The notes under the pieces are model-generated. The model saw only the letters and a list, made by a program, of their open reading frames with translations. It was not told the DNA's origin and ran no database searches. This document shows, one piece after another, positions 16,511 to 25,421 of a stretch of 64,000 nucleotides of DNA; position 1 is the first letter of the stretch, and the number at the start of each line of letters is the position of its first letter. The position numbers were made by a program, and so were the translations under genes. The stretch spans positions 62,001-126,000 of the forward strand of contig JANQED010000033.1 in assembly GCA_028278545.1 (NCBI GenBank), read 5' to 3'. The stretch is from Anaerolineales bacterium. Its GTDB lineage: Bacteria > Chloroflexota > Anaerolineae > Anaerolineales > UBA11858.

Positions 16511-17515
16511 TCAGGATTCACCGGCTTCGACCTCCTCCATGCTGCGGCCAACAAGATCGACGAAGACATCCTCCAAAGTGGGTTCGCGCTTTTGCAGGTT
16601 GAGGATATGCACATCGTTGGAGGTCATCATGTTGACCACGCCGCCCAAAGCATCGTCTTTCTCCAAGATCAGGTCAAGTTCGGCAGAACCATCTTTGGGG
16701 ACATGGATGGCTTTCCTGACTCCGGGCAGGCCTTCGAAAGAGTCCACGCTCAGCCCGTTGAGGGGGCTGAGCTCCATCTTGAAGATGGCATCCTGCTGAA
16801 GTCGCCGTTTTAGAGTGGCTGGCCTGTCACAAGCGAGCACGCGCCCCTCGTTGATGATCGCCACCCGGTCGCACAATTCATCGGCTTCGACCATGTAGTG
16901 GGTCGTCAGCAGCAGGGTGCGGGTGTGATCCTCATCGATCCATTGGCGGATGAAACCGCGCACATCGCGTGAAGCGCCCACATCCAGCCCCAGCGTCGGT
17001 TCGTCGAGGAAGAGCACCTCGGGGGCGGTCATAAAGCCGCGCACGATGTTCATCTTTTGGCGCAGGCCGGTGGAGAGATCGGATGATTTGGTGTTCAGGC
17101 GGTCTCCAAGGCCAACCACGTCCAGCAGGTGCTTGATGCGGCGATTGGCTTCTTTCGTGGGGATGCCGTAGAACTGGCTGAACATCCACAGGTTTTCCCG
17201 GACAGTGAGCAAACCATAACCTGACGACTCGCCGCCCGAAACCATGTTGATCCTGGCGCGCACCTTCTGGGGGTGTTTGATGACATCGAACCCCGAGACC
17301 GAGGCTTGCCCTGAGGAGGGCGCTAAGAGGGTTGTGAGGACCTTGATCAACGTGGTCTTGCCGGCCCCATTGGGGCCCAGCAGCCCGAACAGTTCCCCTG
17401 GCGCGATTTCCAAATTGATGCCCCGGAGGGCTTCCAGTTCCTTCGGGTCTGACTTCTTCCCGCCGCGGATCTTATAAATGCGGCCTAAATTCTCTGTGTG
17501 AATGGCAAATTGCAT
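16511..17515 (-). CDS. ABC transporter ATP-binding protein (DrrA/NatA type)
   Basis: The 334-residue ATPase has Walker A GPNGAGKTTLIKVL near residue 44, a signature region DLSTGLRQKMNIVRG and Walker B VLFLDEPTLGLDVGA followed by TTHYMVEADELCDR. The C-terminal 90 residues match the DrrA-type accessory domain. It leads the operon with two permeases. The transported compound cannot be told; this family exports lipids, drugs or glycans. A hairpin lies between its upstream region and the end of the DinB-like gene. Confidence 0.92.
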   Translation of the reverse strand: MQFAIHTENLGRIYKIRGGKKSDPKELEALRGINLEIAPGELFGLLGPNGAGKTTLIKVLTTLLAPSSGQASVSGFDVIKHPQKVRARINMVSGGESSGYGLLTVRENLWMFSQFYGIPTKEANRRIKHLLDVVGLGDRLNTKSSDLSTGLRQKMNIVRGFMTAPEVLFLDEPTLGLDVGASRDVRGFIRQWIDEDHTRTLLLTTHYMVEADELCDRVAIINEGRVLACDRPATLKRRLQQDAIFKMELSPLNGLSVDSFEGLPGVRKAIHVPKDGSAELDLILEKDDALGGVVNMMTSNDVHILNLQKREPTLEDVFVDLVGRSMEEVEAGES

Positions 17516-17639
17516 GTTTTTTTGCTTTCAGGATTGATGGGATTCCGTAGGTTAAGCGTAGGGTAAACGTCAAGCAAGACTTGAGGAGTTTTAGTATATT
17601 TATGCTCGAAGGGCGATTTCTCTTCTTCTCCTCCTTAGA

Positions 17640-17668
17640 GAGAGCCGGGTATGGCGAACCCGGCTCTC
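17640..17668. terminator. Strong hairpin between DinB-like gene and ABC operon
   Basis: GAGAGCCGGGT (17640-17650) pairs perfectly with ACCCGGCTCTC (17658-17668) around a 7-base loop. No T-run follows on either side, so it may be a factor-assisted terminator for the gene ending at 17697 or an mRNA end-protecting structure. Confidence 0.55.
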
Positions 17669-17696
17669 GGTGATTCTAACGCACTAGTTTACCCTA

Positions 17697-18191
17697 TCAG
17701 GAAGGGGATTGCTCCTGCAACAGTTCCTGAAGTTGGACACGATGCAGGATGGGGTGCATGACTGCGTGTTCCAGCATGGCATCGATGCAGTAACGAACGC
17801 CCCAATTTGATTCATACTCTTGTTTGTGGAAGCGTTCTTCCTCGACATTGGCGAGCGGCTTACGCCAGCGTTCGATTAAATGCGTGATGTAGCCATCGGC
17901 CTGGGCGGCGATGACGTCCAACGGCGGCGGCGGTTCGATCTGGGGGTCTGGCAGCTCCAGCATTCTACAAATCCAAATCAAATAGCCGCGGTCAGCCTTC
18001 AGTACGTGGGCTAATACTGTTTCTAAGGAAATATAGCTGGGGTCGTCGGTCTCCGGCAGCGCAATGCCGGCTTCTTTGGCTTGTTTCCAGGCTTCCAAGC
18101 ATTCCCTTAAATACAGCCCGCGCAGATGCACCATGGTGCGCGCCGCGCCGTAGCGGTATTCCGGCAGTGTGTTTGCTTGTATGGGGGTCAT
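17697..18191 (-). CDS. DinB/YfiT-like four-helix protein
   Basis: The 164-residue product, from the ATG at 18191, is helical. It has widely spaced His residues (LAHVLKADRGYLIW, LEHAVMHPILHRVQLQELL) in the arrangement of the DinB/YfiT superfamily, whose members bind a divalent metal with three His. The start overlaps the stop of the upstream gene in an ATGA, so translation is coupled. A longer frame back to 18233 is less likely. Members act as thiol-dependent transferases or are uncharacterised; no substrate can be assigned here. Confidence 0.65.
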   Translation of the reverse strand: MTPIQANTLPEYRYGAARTMVHLRGLYLRECLEAWKQAKEAGIALPETDDPSYISLETVLAHVLKADRGYLIWICRMLELPDPQIEPPPPLDVIAAQADGYITHLIERWRKPLANVEEERFHKQEYESNWGVRYCIDAMLEHAVMHPILHRVQLQELLQEQSPS

Positions 18192-18898
18192 GAGTCCTTC
18201 CCCACAAACTTCTCGTTCATCGCTTGAAGCCACTTCACCATAGGGGAGAGCTTCTGATAATGGGCGAAACAGAAATCAACCAGAGCCTCGGAATATAACT
18301 GCTCAGGGAGGCCCAACTCGATTCCGGCAGTCAGGCCGCTGTGCAGCAGCAACTCGGCATTTTCGTGCTCGGGGTCATAACCACGCGGTACGCGCTTGTA
18401 GGTCTTATTGCCAACATTATAACCATGACCGGCAGCGTCGGTGACAGCCTGAGCCAGCGCCGGGCCGAGGGTGGGATCGACCGCGGCATCGCGGTAAGCC
18501 TTGATGATTGGCTTGGCAAAGGAATATAGCCCTACTCCCAGCATGAGGTTGTCAGGATCGAGGTGGAAGTAATATCCTGGATTCTCGAATTTGGCCCCCT
18601 CACCGACCCAGAACCACAGCCCCAGGTTGGTTTTGTAGGGTGTCTTGTCTTTGGAGAAGCGTGTATCTCGGTAGATGCGGAAAATAGATTTATTGACGCG
18701 CGGGTCGGCGTTGACACCTGGGGAGATCTCCTGTAAACGCTCGCCCATGGCGACCACAAAGTCCCGCGCCGGGGCCATGACGTAATTTTCAAAGACGGGC
18801 TTGTGTTCGGTAAACCAGGTTTTGTTGTTATTAGCAGCAAGCTCAACAAAAAACGAGATCGTATCCTTAGAGAATCCGTTGAATGGGGAAGTGGTCAT
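18188..18898 (-). CDS. DUF2461 family protein
   Basis: The 236-residue protein matches the DUF2461 (TIGR02453) pattern. It starts with FNGFSKDTISFFVELAANNNKTWF, then has NKSIFRIYRDTRFSKDKTPYK and GYYFHLDPDNLMLGVGLY. The family is widespread and its function is unknown; sequence alone gives no catalytic site. It is the first gene of a two-gene unit with the DinB-like protein through an ATGA overlap. A plain RBS-like GGAGTAACC precedes the start. Confidence 0.85.
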   Translation of the reverse strand: MTTSPFNGFSKDTISFFVELAANNNKTWFTEHKPVFENYVMAPARDFVVAMGERLQEISPGVNADPRVNKSIFRIYRDTRFSKDKTPYKTNLGLWFWVGEGAKFENPGYYFHLDPDNLMLGVGLYSFAKPIIKAYRDAAVDPTLGPALAQAVTDAAGHGYNVGNKTYKRVPRGYDPEHENAELLLHSGLTAGIELGLPEQLYSEALVDFCFAHYQKLSPMVKWLQAMNEKFVGKDS

Positions 18899-19021
18899 GG
18901 GGTTACTCCTTATTTGAGACGTGGGCCGATTATATTCGAACTTATGTTCTATCGCAAGATTTCGAAACTTAAAGAATTGGATTCTCTAAGTCCGATTTAG
19001 AAGCAATTCGAACCTCTATGC

Positions 19022-19027
19022 TATAAT
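19022..19027 (+). promoter_or_regulatory. Candidate -10 element of dnaE
   Basis: A perfect TATAAT lies 82 bases upstream of the dnaE start in a 211-base AT-rich gap. The -35 is weak (around TTAGAA 18997-19002), so the assignment is tentative. The gap holds no other gene-like signal. Confidence 0.45.
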
Positions 19028-19109
19028 CGGATTCGGTTGATCCGTTAATCAATTTTGTCGCTGCTGTCGAGGCCAAAATCCGAACTTTGGGGTAGTTTAA
19101 CTACAAACT

Positions 19110-22100
19110 ATGTCCTTTGTCCATCTCCATACCCATACTGAATACTCTCTGCTGGACGGTTTTAGCAATATTGAGAAACTGGTTCGGCGCGCTGCCGAAT
19201 TGGAGATGCCTGCTTTAGCGATCACCGATCACGGCACCATGTTTGGGGTGATCGATTTCTATAAGGCGGCAACCGATGCGGGCATCAAGCCGATTATTGG
19301 GGTGGAGGCCTATATGGCCGCCCGAGGCATGACAGATCGGACTGCCCAGCTCGACAAGAAATCGTCGCACCTGCTGCTGCTGGCACAGAATCAAGCTGGC
19401 TACCAAAATCTGCTGAAAATCGCCTCAGCGGCCCAGTTAGAGGGCTTCTATTACCGCCCGCGCATTGATCATGAATTCCTGGCCGACCACGCCGAGGGGC
19501 TGATCTGTACTTCGGGTTGCATGTCTGCTGAAATCCCTCGGGCTATCAACCGGGGCGATATCGCGGGAGCCCGGGCCAAGTTAGACTGGTATTATGAGGT
19601 TTTCGGCCCGGAAAATTTCTACCTCGAACTTCAGGAACACGAAATCCCCGAGTTGGTGAATATCAACAAGGCGCTGATGGAACTCGGCCCGCGCTACAAA
19701 GCCCGTTATGTGGCGACAAACGATGTCCATTATATCGACCCCTCTGATGCCGAGCTGCAGGATATCTTGCTGGCAGTGCAGACCGGGTCTTTGCTCACCG
19801 ATCCCAAGCGCATGCGCATGTCGGATAGCACGTATTACCTGCGAAGCGCGGAGGAGATGGGGCGTATTTTTGCCGAGGTCCCTGAAGCGATCTCCAATAC
19901 GCTGCTGATCGCCGAGCGCTGCGAAGTGGATTTAGGCTTCAAGGACTATCATTTGCCAGATTTCCCCGTTCCCGATGGAGAAACCGCAAAGAGTTATTTG
20001 CGTGATCTTTGTGTGCAGGGGTTGCGCCGACAGTATGGACAGCGCGCCGATGACCCTGAAGTGTTCGGTCGTTTGGAGCACGAATTGAAGGTGATCAATG
20101 ATATGGGCTTCGATGCCTATTTCTTGATCGTGTGGGATCTGTGCCAGTACGCTCAAAAGGAAGACATCTGGTACAACGCGCGAGGCTCAGCGGCCGGCTC
20201 CATCGTGGCATATGCCCTGGGTATCACCCTGGTAGACCCTATTGAGCACGGCCTGATCTTCGAGAGGTTCCTCAACCCCGGGCGAGTCTCCATGCCCGAT
20301 ATCGACCTGGATTTCCGCGATGACCGCCGCGCCGCAATGATGGAATATTGCGCTCGAAAATATGGCAGCGACAAAGTTGCCCAGATCATCACTTTTGGCA
20401 CGATGAAGGCGCGTGCGGCAATCCGGGATGTGGGGCGGGTAAAAGATATACCCATCAACGAGGTAGATAAAGTTGCCAAGTTGATCCCCGCGATCCCGGG
20501 CAAACCCGTGACCATCGAAGAAGCGCTGGAATCTGTTCCTGAACTAAAGACGCTTTACAATTCTACTGACTTCATCCGCGACCTGGTGGATACCGCTAAA
20601 GGGATGGAGGGGGTCACGCGCAACGCCGGTACGCACGCCGCGGGGGTGGTGATTACCGATAAGCCGATTGTCGAATATCTGCCCCTTCACCGCCCCACGA
20701 GCGGTGCCCAGGACAGCCCCATCGAAACGGTCACGCAATTTGCGATGTCGGTCATCGACGCTCAGGGTCTGCTCAAAGTGGATTTCTTGGGATTATCTAC
20801 GCTGACGGTGATGGCCAGGGCCTGTGATTTGATCCATAATCGTCATGGTGTTGAGTATCACCTTGGCAATATCCCTCTGGACGATCCTGAAACTTACGAA
20901 CTCCTGGGACGGGGGGAAACGGCGGGGGTTTTCCAGGTGGAAGGTTCGGGGATGCGTCGGTATCTGGTTGACATGAAGCCTCAGAACCTGGATCATGTCA
21001 TCGCCATGGTGGCCCTCTTCCGACCTGGACCGATGGATTTTATCCCCAGCTATATTCGGCGAATGCATGGTGAGGAAGAGGTTACCTACGTCCATCCAGC
21101 ACTGGAATCCATCTTTGGCGAGACTTATGGTATCCCGGTCTACCAGGAACAAATCATGCGAGCCGCGGTAGATATCGCCGGATATGCCGCTTCGGAGGCA
21201 GATTATCTTCGCAAGGCGATTTCAAAGAAAATCAGAAAGGAATTGGAGGAGCATCGCGAGAAATTCGTCACCGGGGCGGCGAAGAATGACATCGATGAGC
21301 AGACCGCGGCGGTGATCTTTGCCGATTGGGAGGAATTTGCCAGGTATGGGTTCAACAAATCCCATGCCGCTGACTATGGCGTGATCGCCGTGCAAACGGC
21401 TTATCTCAAAGCCCATTACCCCGTCGAATATATGACGGCCTTGCTTTCGGTTGAGTTGAACAATACCGATAAAGTGGCCGCTTATGTCGCGGATTGCCGC
21501 CGCATGGGCATCGAAGTGCTGCCCCCAGATATCAACACCAGCCTGTGGGACTTCACCATCGAAGGTGAAGGGAAAGAGGCCTCCATCCGTTTTGGCCTGG
21601 GGGCGGTCAAGAACGTCGGTCATGGCCCTGTCGATACGCTCCTGGAAGCGCGCGCAGAGGGGCCATTTACGGACCTTAACGAGTTTGTCCGTCGGGCGGA
21701 TTTGCGCAAAGTGGGGAAGCGCGCCCTCGAATGTCTGATCAAAGTGGGCGCCTTGGATGTATTTGGTTCTCGCCCGGCGTTGTTCGATTCCCTGGATCGG
21801 ATCGTGTCGATCAGTTCTTCTTATTTTGCAGCCGTTGATTCTGGGCAAATGACCTTGTTTGGCGCTCAAACGGGTTTGACGGAGGATATTGACCTGCCCT
21901 CAATCGATGCGCAGGTCACTCGCCGGGAACAGCTCGATTGGGAGCGGGAGTTGATTGGTCTGTATGTATCCGATCACCCCCTCAGCACGGTGATGGATGC
22001 CATCGACCAGACCGTCACCCATTATTCCACGGAACTGGTCGAAGCCAGCGACAGGCAGGAAGTGCGTGTGGCCGGGCTGATCGCGCGTATCCGTCCCCAT

Positions 22101-23042
22101 ACCACCAAGAAGGGTCAGCCCATGGGATTTGCTACCCTGGAAGATGTCCAGGGTAATATCGACTTGGTGATCTTCCCAAGAACCTGGGAAAAATACCGCG
22201 ATCTCATCGACTATGACGCGATCGTGCTTGTAGATGGTAAAGTGGATGCCCAGGGGGCTGAGCCGAAGATATTGGTCGATCATGTCTCTACTGAGTTGGA
22301 GCATGTTACCCCGTTGGAAACCTCTTACCCGCCCCCAGGGGGAAGTTCCGATAGAGATTTTGGAGGGGTTCCTGGCCCTCAACCAGGTACGCTCCCCTCG
22401 GCTGAAACCGGCGAATCCACCCCAAAGAGAATTATCGAAGATGCGCCTGCTTATGAGGTGGAAACCGGGGATGGCGGTAGCCCCCCGCCCCCACCGGAGG
22501 CTTTCCCAGACGATTGGGCGGAGATCAACGGCGAAACCAGCGTGCCAGGCACCGCTCCTGCCGAAACGCCAGCGCCCGAAGAGCAACCTGAAGAAGCTCA
22601 AGAGAGAGGATCGTTGGTAGAAGAGGCTTTATCGCTCGCCGAGGGATTCCATGAGGTACAGCAGTTGCAGGAGATGATTGCCGAGGAGACAGCACCCGAT
22701 TCGGCTGAACCTGACGAGGTTGTTGCTGAGACGATCGCACATCCGACGGCAGATTCCTCCATTTTGCCAGCATTGGATGGCGATGATATCCACATGATCA
22801 CGGTGATCCTCAGGCCAGCATTGGGAAAGGTGCGCGATACCCTGTTGATGCGCCGGATCTTTGGCAGGTTGATCAGTTTTCCCGGCAACGATCGCTTTGC
22901 TTTCCACATTTTCGAGGATGGGCGTGGTTTTCTGCTTGATTTTCCCAATTATTCGACCCGCCTCAACCCAGATTTGATCGCCGAACTGCATGAACTGATG
23001 GGCCAGGAGAATATTCGTATCGAGAAGATCACTTTTCAGTGA
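19110..23042 (+). CDS. dnaE: DNA polymerase III alpha subunit
   Basis: The 1310-residue replicative polymerase starts with a PHP domain (FVHLHTHTEYSLLDG, then AITDHGTMFG). The polymerase palm holds the catalytic Asp397 and Asp399 in PDIDLDF and a third Asp in KVDFLGLSTLTV. An HhH region and an OB-fold domain follow (VRVAGLIARIRPHTTKKGQP). The PHP metal-binding His residues are intact, unlike in E. coli, which fits a PHP-type proofreading exonuclease. After the OB domain comes an unusual Pro/Glu-rich linker of about 130 residues (around 1075-1205). A last small domain ends in RLNPDLIAELHELMGQENIRIEKI. The ATG has no strong RBS. Confidence 0.96.
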   Translation: MSFVHLHTHTEYSLLDGFSNIEKLVRRAAELEMPALAITDHGTMFGVIDFYKAATDAGIKPIIGVEAYMAARGMTDRTAQLDKKSSHLLLLAQNQAGYQNLLKIASAAQLEGFYYRPRIDHEFLADHAEGLICTSGCMSAEIPRAINRGDIAGARAKLDWYYEVFGPENFYLELQEHEIPELVNINKALMELGPRYKARYVATNDVHYIDPSDAELQDILLAVQTGSLLTDPKRMRMSDSTYYLRSAEEMGRIFAEVPEAISNTLLIAERCEVDLGFKDYHLPDFPVPDGETAKSYLRDLCVQGLRRQYGQRADDPEVFGRLEHELKVINDMGFDAYFLIVWDLCQYAQKEDIWYNARGSAAGSIVAYALGITLVDPIEHGLIFERFLNPGRVSMPDIDLDFRDDRRAAMMEYCARKYGSDKVAQIITFGTMKARAAIRDVGRVKDIPINEVDKVAKLIPAIPGKPVTIEEALESVPELKTLYNSTDFIRDLVDTAKGMEGVTRNAGTHAAGVVITDKPIVEYLPLHRPTSGAQDSPIETVTQFAMSVIDAQGLLKVDFLGLSTLTVMARACDLIHNRHGVEYHLGNIPLDDPETYELLGRGETAGVFQVEGSGMRRYLVDMKPQNLDHVIAMVALFRPGPMDFIPSYIRRMHGEEEVTYVHPALESIFGETYGIPVYQEQIMRAAVDIAGYAASEADYLRKAISKKIRKELEEHREKFVTGAAKNDIDEQTAAVIFADWEEFARYGFNKSHAADYGVIAVQTAYLKAHYPVEYMTALLSVELNNTDKVAAYVADCRRMGIEVLPPDINTSLWDFTIEGEGKEASIRFGLGAVKNVGHGPVDTLLEARAEGPFTDLNEFVRRADLRKVGKRALECLIKVGALDVFGSRPALFDSLDRIVSISSSYFAAVDSGQMTLFGAQTGLTEDIDLPSIDAQVTRREQLDWERELIGLYVSDHPLSTVMDAIDQTVTHYSTELVEASDRQEVRVAGLIARIRPHTTKKGQPMGFATLEDVQGNIDLVIFPRTWEKYRDLIDYDAIVLVDGKVDAQGAEPKILVDHVSTELEHVTPLETSYPPPGGSSDRDFGGVPGPQPGTLPSAETGESTPKRIIEDAPAYEVETGDGGSPPPPPEAFPDDWAEINGETSVPGTAPAETPAPEEQPEEAQERGSLVEEALSLAEGFHEVQQLQEMIAEETAPDSAEPDEVVAETIAHPTADSSILPALDGDDIHMITVILRPALGKVRDTLLMRRIFGRLISFPGNDRFAFHIFEDGRGFLLDFPNYSTRLNPDLIAELHELMGQENIRIEKITFQ

Positions 23043-23129
23043 AGGCGGGCGCACCGCGCTCACTCTATGCGCCCGGGGTGTGGCCCTTTGGGGGTTTGCA
23101 ATGCAAAAACCATTTTGCGAACGGGGGTG

Positions 23130-23308
23130 CTCGTGATCGTTCTGCTCTTTGTGGCCTGCTTGAGCCATTCATCCAAGCTGGGAAGGCCGTTTTTGGGGTA
23201 GAATATGAACTCGACAGCGCTGAGTTCTGCTCAAAAGCCAACGCCATGGACTTCGATTTCCTCGTAAAGGACTGGGATTTGAACGCTTGGCGGGAAGCGT
23301 GTCGCTGA
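23130..23308 (+). pseudogene. C-terminal remnant of a GH114-type glycosidase
   Basis: One frame encodes CGLLEPFIQAGKAVFGVEY, then an FCSKANAM...FLVKDWDLNAWREAC segment and a stop. This reads like the extreme C-terminus of endo-alpha-1,4-polygalactosaminidase (GH114/TM1410) proteins. Nothing of the N-terminal barrel is present, because dnaE ends 90 bases upstream, and there is no RBS for an independent start. I read it as debris from a deletion next to dnaE. It fills most of the 308-base gap. Identification rests on my memory of the family C-terminus. Confidence 0.6.
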
Positions 23309-23350
23309 CCATCCATTCTCTTATCGGTACAAATTGCCAAAGGAAAAATC

Positions 23351-23839
23351 ATGAAACGAAAACAGTCTTTACTTGTATTAGTGGTAACCCTTTTGATCAC
23401 CAGCCTCGCCTGCGCAGTGTTGGGTGGTGCAGATCAGGGAGCCGAAGCGCCGGCTTCAGAACCAGCGGACCAGGAAGAAGCCGCGGATGATGTAGAGGAA
23501 GCAGAGCCGGCTGAAGCAGTTGAGGAAGATATGTCATCCTCCGGTGAAACCCAGGAATACGATACCCCGTTCCCTCTCCCCGATGATGTGCAGAACTTCA
23601 CTGGAGGCGGCGATCAGGTCAATTTCGCCACCAGCCTGACGGTAGAGGAAGCGATTGGTTTCTATCGCAGTGCGCTCGCTGAGATGGGATTGTCGGAACG
23701 CACCCTCAACACCGCCATTACCGAAACCACCTTTAACATGGTTTTTGACGGCCATGAAAGCGGCCAGGCCGTCGTAGTGCAAGGTGTGGATTTGGGCAAT
23801 GGCACAACCAATATCAATATTCGCTTTGAGGATGTCTAG
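23351..23839 (+). CDS. Lipoprotein of unknown function
   Basis: The 162-residue protein starts with a lipoprotein signal peptide (MKRKQSLLVLVVTLLITSLAC, lipobox Cys about residue 21). A 35-residue Ala/Glu/Pro linker follows, then a compact C-terminal domain (about residues 60-162). That domain contains VNFATSLTVEEAIGFYRSALAEMGLSER, which recalls small domains that occur in other secreted bacterial lipoproteins. No catalytic residue stands out. AAGGAAAA precedes the ATG. It probably sits on the outer face of the cytoplasmic membrane. Confidence 0.75.
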   Translation: MKRKQSLLVLVVTLLITSLACAVLGGADQGAEAPASEPADQEEAADDVEEAEPAEAVEEDMSSSGETQEYDTPFPLPDDVQNFTGGGDQVNFATSLTVEEAIGFYRSALAEMGLSERTLNTAITETTFNMVFDGHESGQAVVVQGVDLGNGTTNINIRFEDV

Positions 23840-23928
23840 TAAGGTAATCCTTTCAGCGCGGTGAAAGCCGCGTTCGGGTCCTACAGATATGTAGCCAAGA
23901 AATTAGAAAGCTGATTTAGGAGAAACGA

Positions 23929-24147
23929 ATGGTCAGTCAAGAGCTCATTGAAATCTTACGCTGCCCAGCCTGTGTGCGAGACACAGAAGGGTTACTGGAG
24001 TACTACAAAGAATCCTGGTTTATCTGCCAGGACTGCGGGCGAAAGTACCCTGTCCGTGACGATATCCCTGTCATGTTAATCGATGAGGGTGACAAATGGG
24101 TGGAGACGGTAAAAGACGACCTGCCCATTCCGCCGCCAGAGAAATAA
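23929..24147 (+). CDS. Trm112-family zinc ribbon protein
   Basis: The 72-residue protein has two Cys pairs, CPAC near residue 15 and CQDC near residue 37, followed by the family ending YPVRDDIPVMLIDEG. Trm112-type proteins activate methyltransferases in eukaryotes and archaea, and bacterial copies often serve unknown partners. AGGAGAA lies 4 bases before the ATG. A related ribbon is fused to a methyltransferase at 57302-58213, so a methyltransferase partner is plausible here too. Confidence 0.88.
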   Translation: MVSQELIEILRCPACVRDTEGLLEYYKESWFICQDCGRKYPVRDDIPVMLIDEGDKWVETVKDDLPIPPPEK

Positions 24148-24153
24148 ATCCCA

Positions 24154-24186
24154 AGAAGTCCGGCTTCTCAAAGAGGCCGGACTTCT
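24154..24186 (+). terminator. Hairpin after Trm112 gene
   Basis: AGAAGTCCGGC (24154-24164) pairs perfectly with GCCGGACTTCT (24176-24186) and the loop can pair further. No T-run follows, and the next gene starts 7 bases later, so it may instead be an attenuating or mRNA-stability element. Confidence 0.5.
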
Positions 24187-24192
24187 GCCGAA

Positions 24193-24771
24193 ATGCCCAA
24201 CCTCCAGCCCCTGATCTCCAACTTGATATCCGGCGACGATGAACTGGCCGAGGCCGCCGCAATCGAGTTGGTTGCCCTCGGGAGCGGCGCGTTGCCGGCG
24301 CTGAAGGAACTGCTCCCTTCCCCCGATGCTGATACCCGCTGGTGGGCCACGCGCGCCCTGGCAGGGATCGCGGAACCCGAAGCGGTCCTTCTGCTCAGAA
24401 AGGGCTTGCGAGATTCCGATCTATCTGTGCGCCAGTGTGCAGCTTTAGCTCTCAAGGAGCAGGCCTCCGCTGAAGCGATCCCCGATCTCTTGGCTGCCAT
24501 GAGCGACGCTGACCCTATGCTCAGGCGTTTAGCGGCTGAAGCCCTGGTCGCTGTGGGTTCGAGGGCCGTCCCGGCGCTGCTTGAAGTAATGCAAAACGGC
24601 CTCCCTGCCGCGCGCCTGGAGGCCGTTCGTGCCCTGGCTCTGGTTGGGGATCAAGCTGCTATCTCGGCATTGTTTGAAGCCTTAGACGATGATTCGATCC
24701 TGGTCAGGCATTGGGCCGAGGAAGGTCTTGAGCGCATGGGGGTGGGGATGACTTTCTTTCGACCTGATTGA
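24193..24771 (+). CDS. HEAT-repeat protein
   Basis: The 192-residue protein consists of about five alpha-helical HEAT repeats, with recurrent segments such as LRDSDLSVRQCAALALKE, DADPMLRRLAAEALVAVG and DDDSILVRHWAEEGLERMG. Such repeats build protein-binding scaffolds, as in PBS-lyase-like and condensin-type proteins. No lyase or other catalytic motif is present. The first ATG follows a hairpin and has no RBS, so initiation may be leaderless-like or the true start slightly later. Its partner is unknown. Confidence 0.85.
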   Translation: MPNLQPLISNLISGDDELAEAAAIELVALGSGALPALKELLPSPDADTRWWATRALAGIAEPEAVLLLRKGLRDSDLSVRQCAALALKEQASAEAIPDLLAAMSDADPMLRRLAAEALVAVGSRAVPALLEVMQNGLPAARLEAVRALALVGDQAAISALFEALDDDSILVRHWAEEGLERMGVGMTFFRPD

Positions 24772-24823
24772 AAGTAAACAGATAACAGAACACCGGCTGT
24801 GGCAGGCCGTGGTCCTGTCACGG

Positions 24824-25321
24824 TCATCCCCAAAAGGCCCAGGCCGCCCACAGGCTGATCATCAGCAAACCCAACACAAAGCGGGCCGCAAAAGATAACC
24901 CTAAACCGATGATCAGGGCTTTGACCACCTCGCCAGCCTGTTTGCTGTCACCCAGGCGGCGAAATTCCATCAAATAGAGAAGCAACGGGGCGGCGATGAT
25001 CCCACCAATGGGGGGGAAGACAAAGGTGAAAATCACACCAGCAACCAGAGCGGTGATGATCGAACTCCAGGCAGCGCCCCTTTCACGGGCCTTGGCGCCC
25101 ATCAGCAAGTTGTCCGCGCTCACAGCGATCAACATCAGCAATGTGATCAGAGCGAACAGCACGCCTCCCAGATTGCCAAATCCGAAAACGACCCCGTAAA
25201 CCAGCGTCGCCACCCAGATGACCACATTCCCAGGGAATATGGGGATGATCAGACCGAACTGGCCCACGAGGATGGTGAGGATAATGAGAACGTTAATCGT
25301 AGATTCTAGCCAAGCGGGCAC
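24824..25321 (-). CDS. DUF456 family membrane protein
   Basis: The 165-residue protein has five hydrophobic helices and the DUF456 pattern LVGQFGLIIPIFPGNVVIW, a GNLGG...DNLLMGAKARERGAAW loop, and PPIGGIIAAPLLLYLMEF. The family is uncharacterised. GGAGGC lies upstream of the start. It is the last gene on the strand before the convergent HEAT gene. I see no link to serS except common orientation. The C-terminal end carries one extra helix rich in Trp. Confidence 0.82.
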   Translation of the reverse strand: MPAWLESTINVLIILTILVGQFGLIIPIFPGNVVIWVATLVYGVVFGFGNLGGVLFALITLLMLIAVSADNLLMGAKARERGAAWSSIITALVAGVIFTFVFPPIGGIIAAPLLLYLMEFRRLGDSKQAGEVVKALIIGLGLSFAARFVLGLLMISLWAAWAFWG

Positions 25322-25421
25322 GAAAGCCTCCTTGTTATGGTAGGGCTTGGGTATGAGGAGATTCTTGCACCTGATACCGGGATTTCATTACTATTTACGA
25401 AAGAGTCGGCGATTGGTTGCC

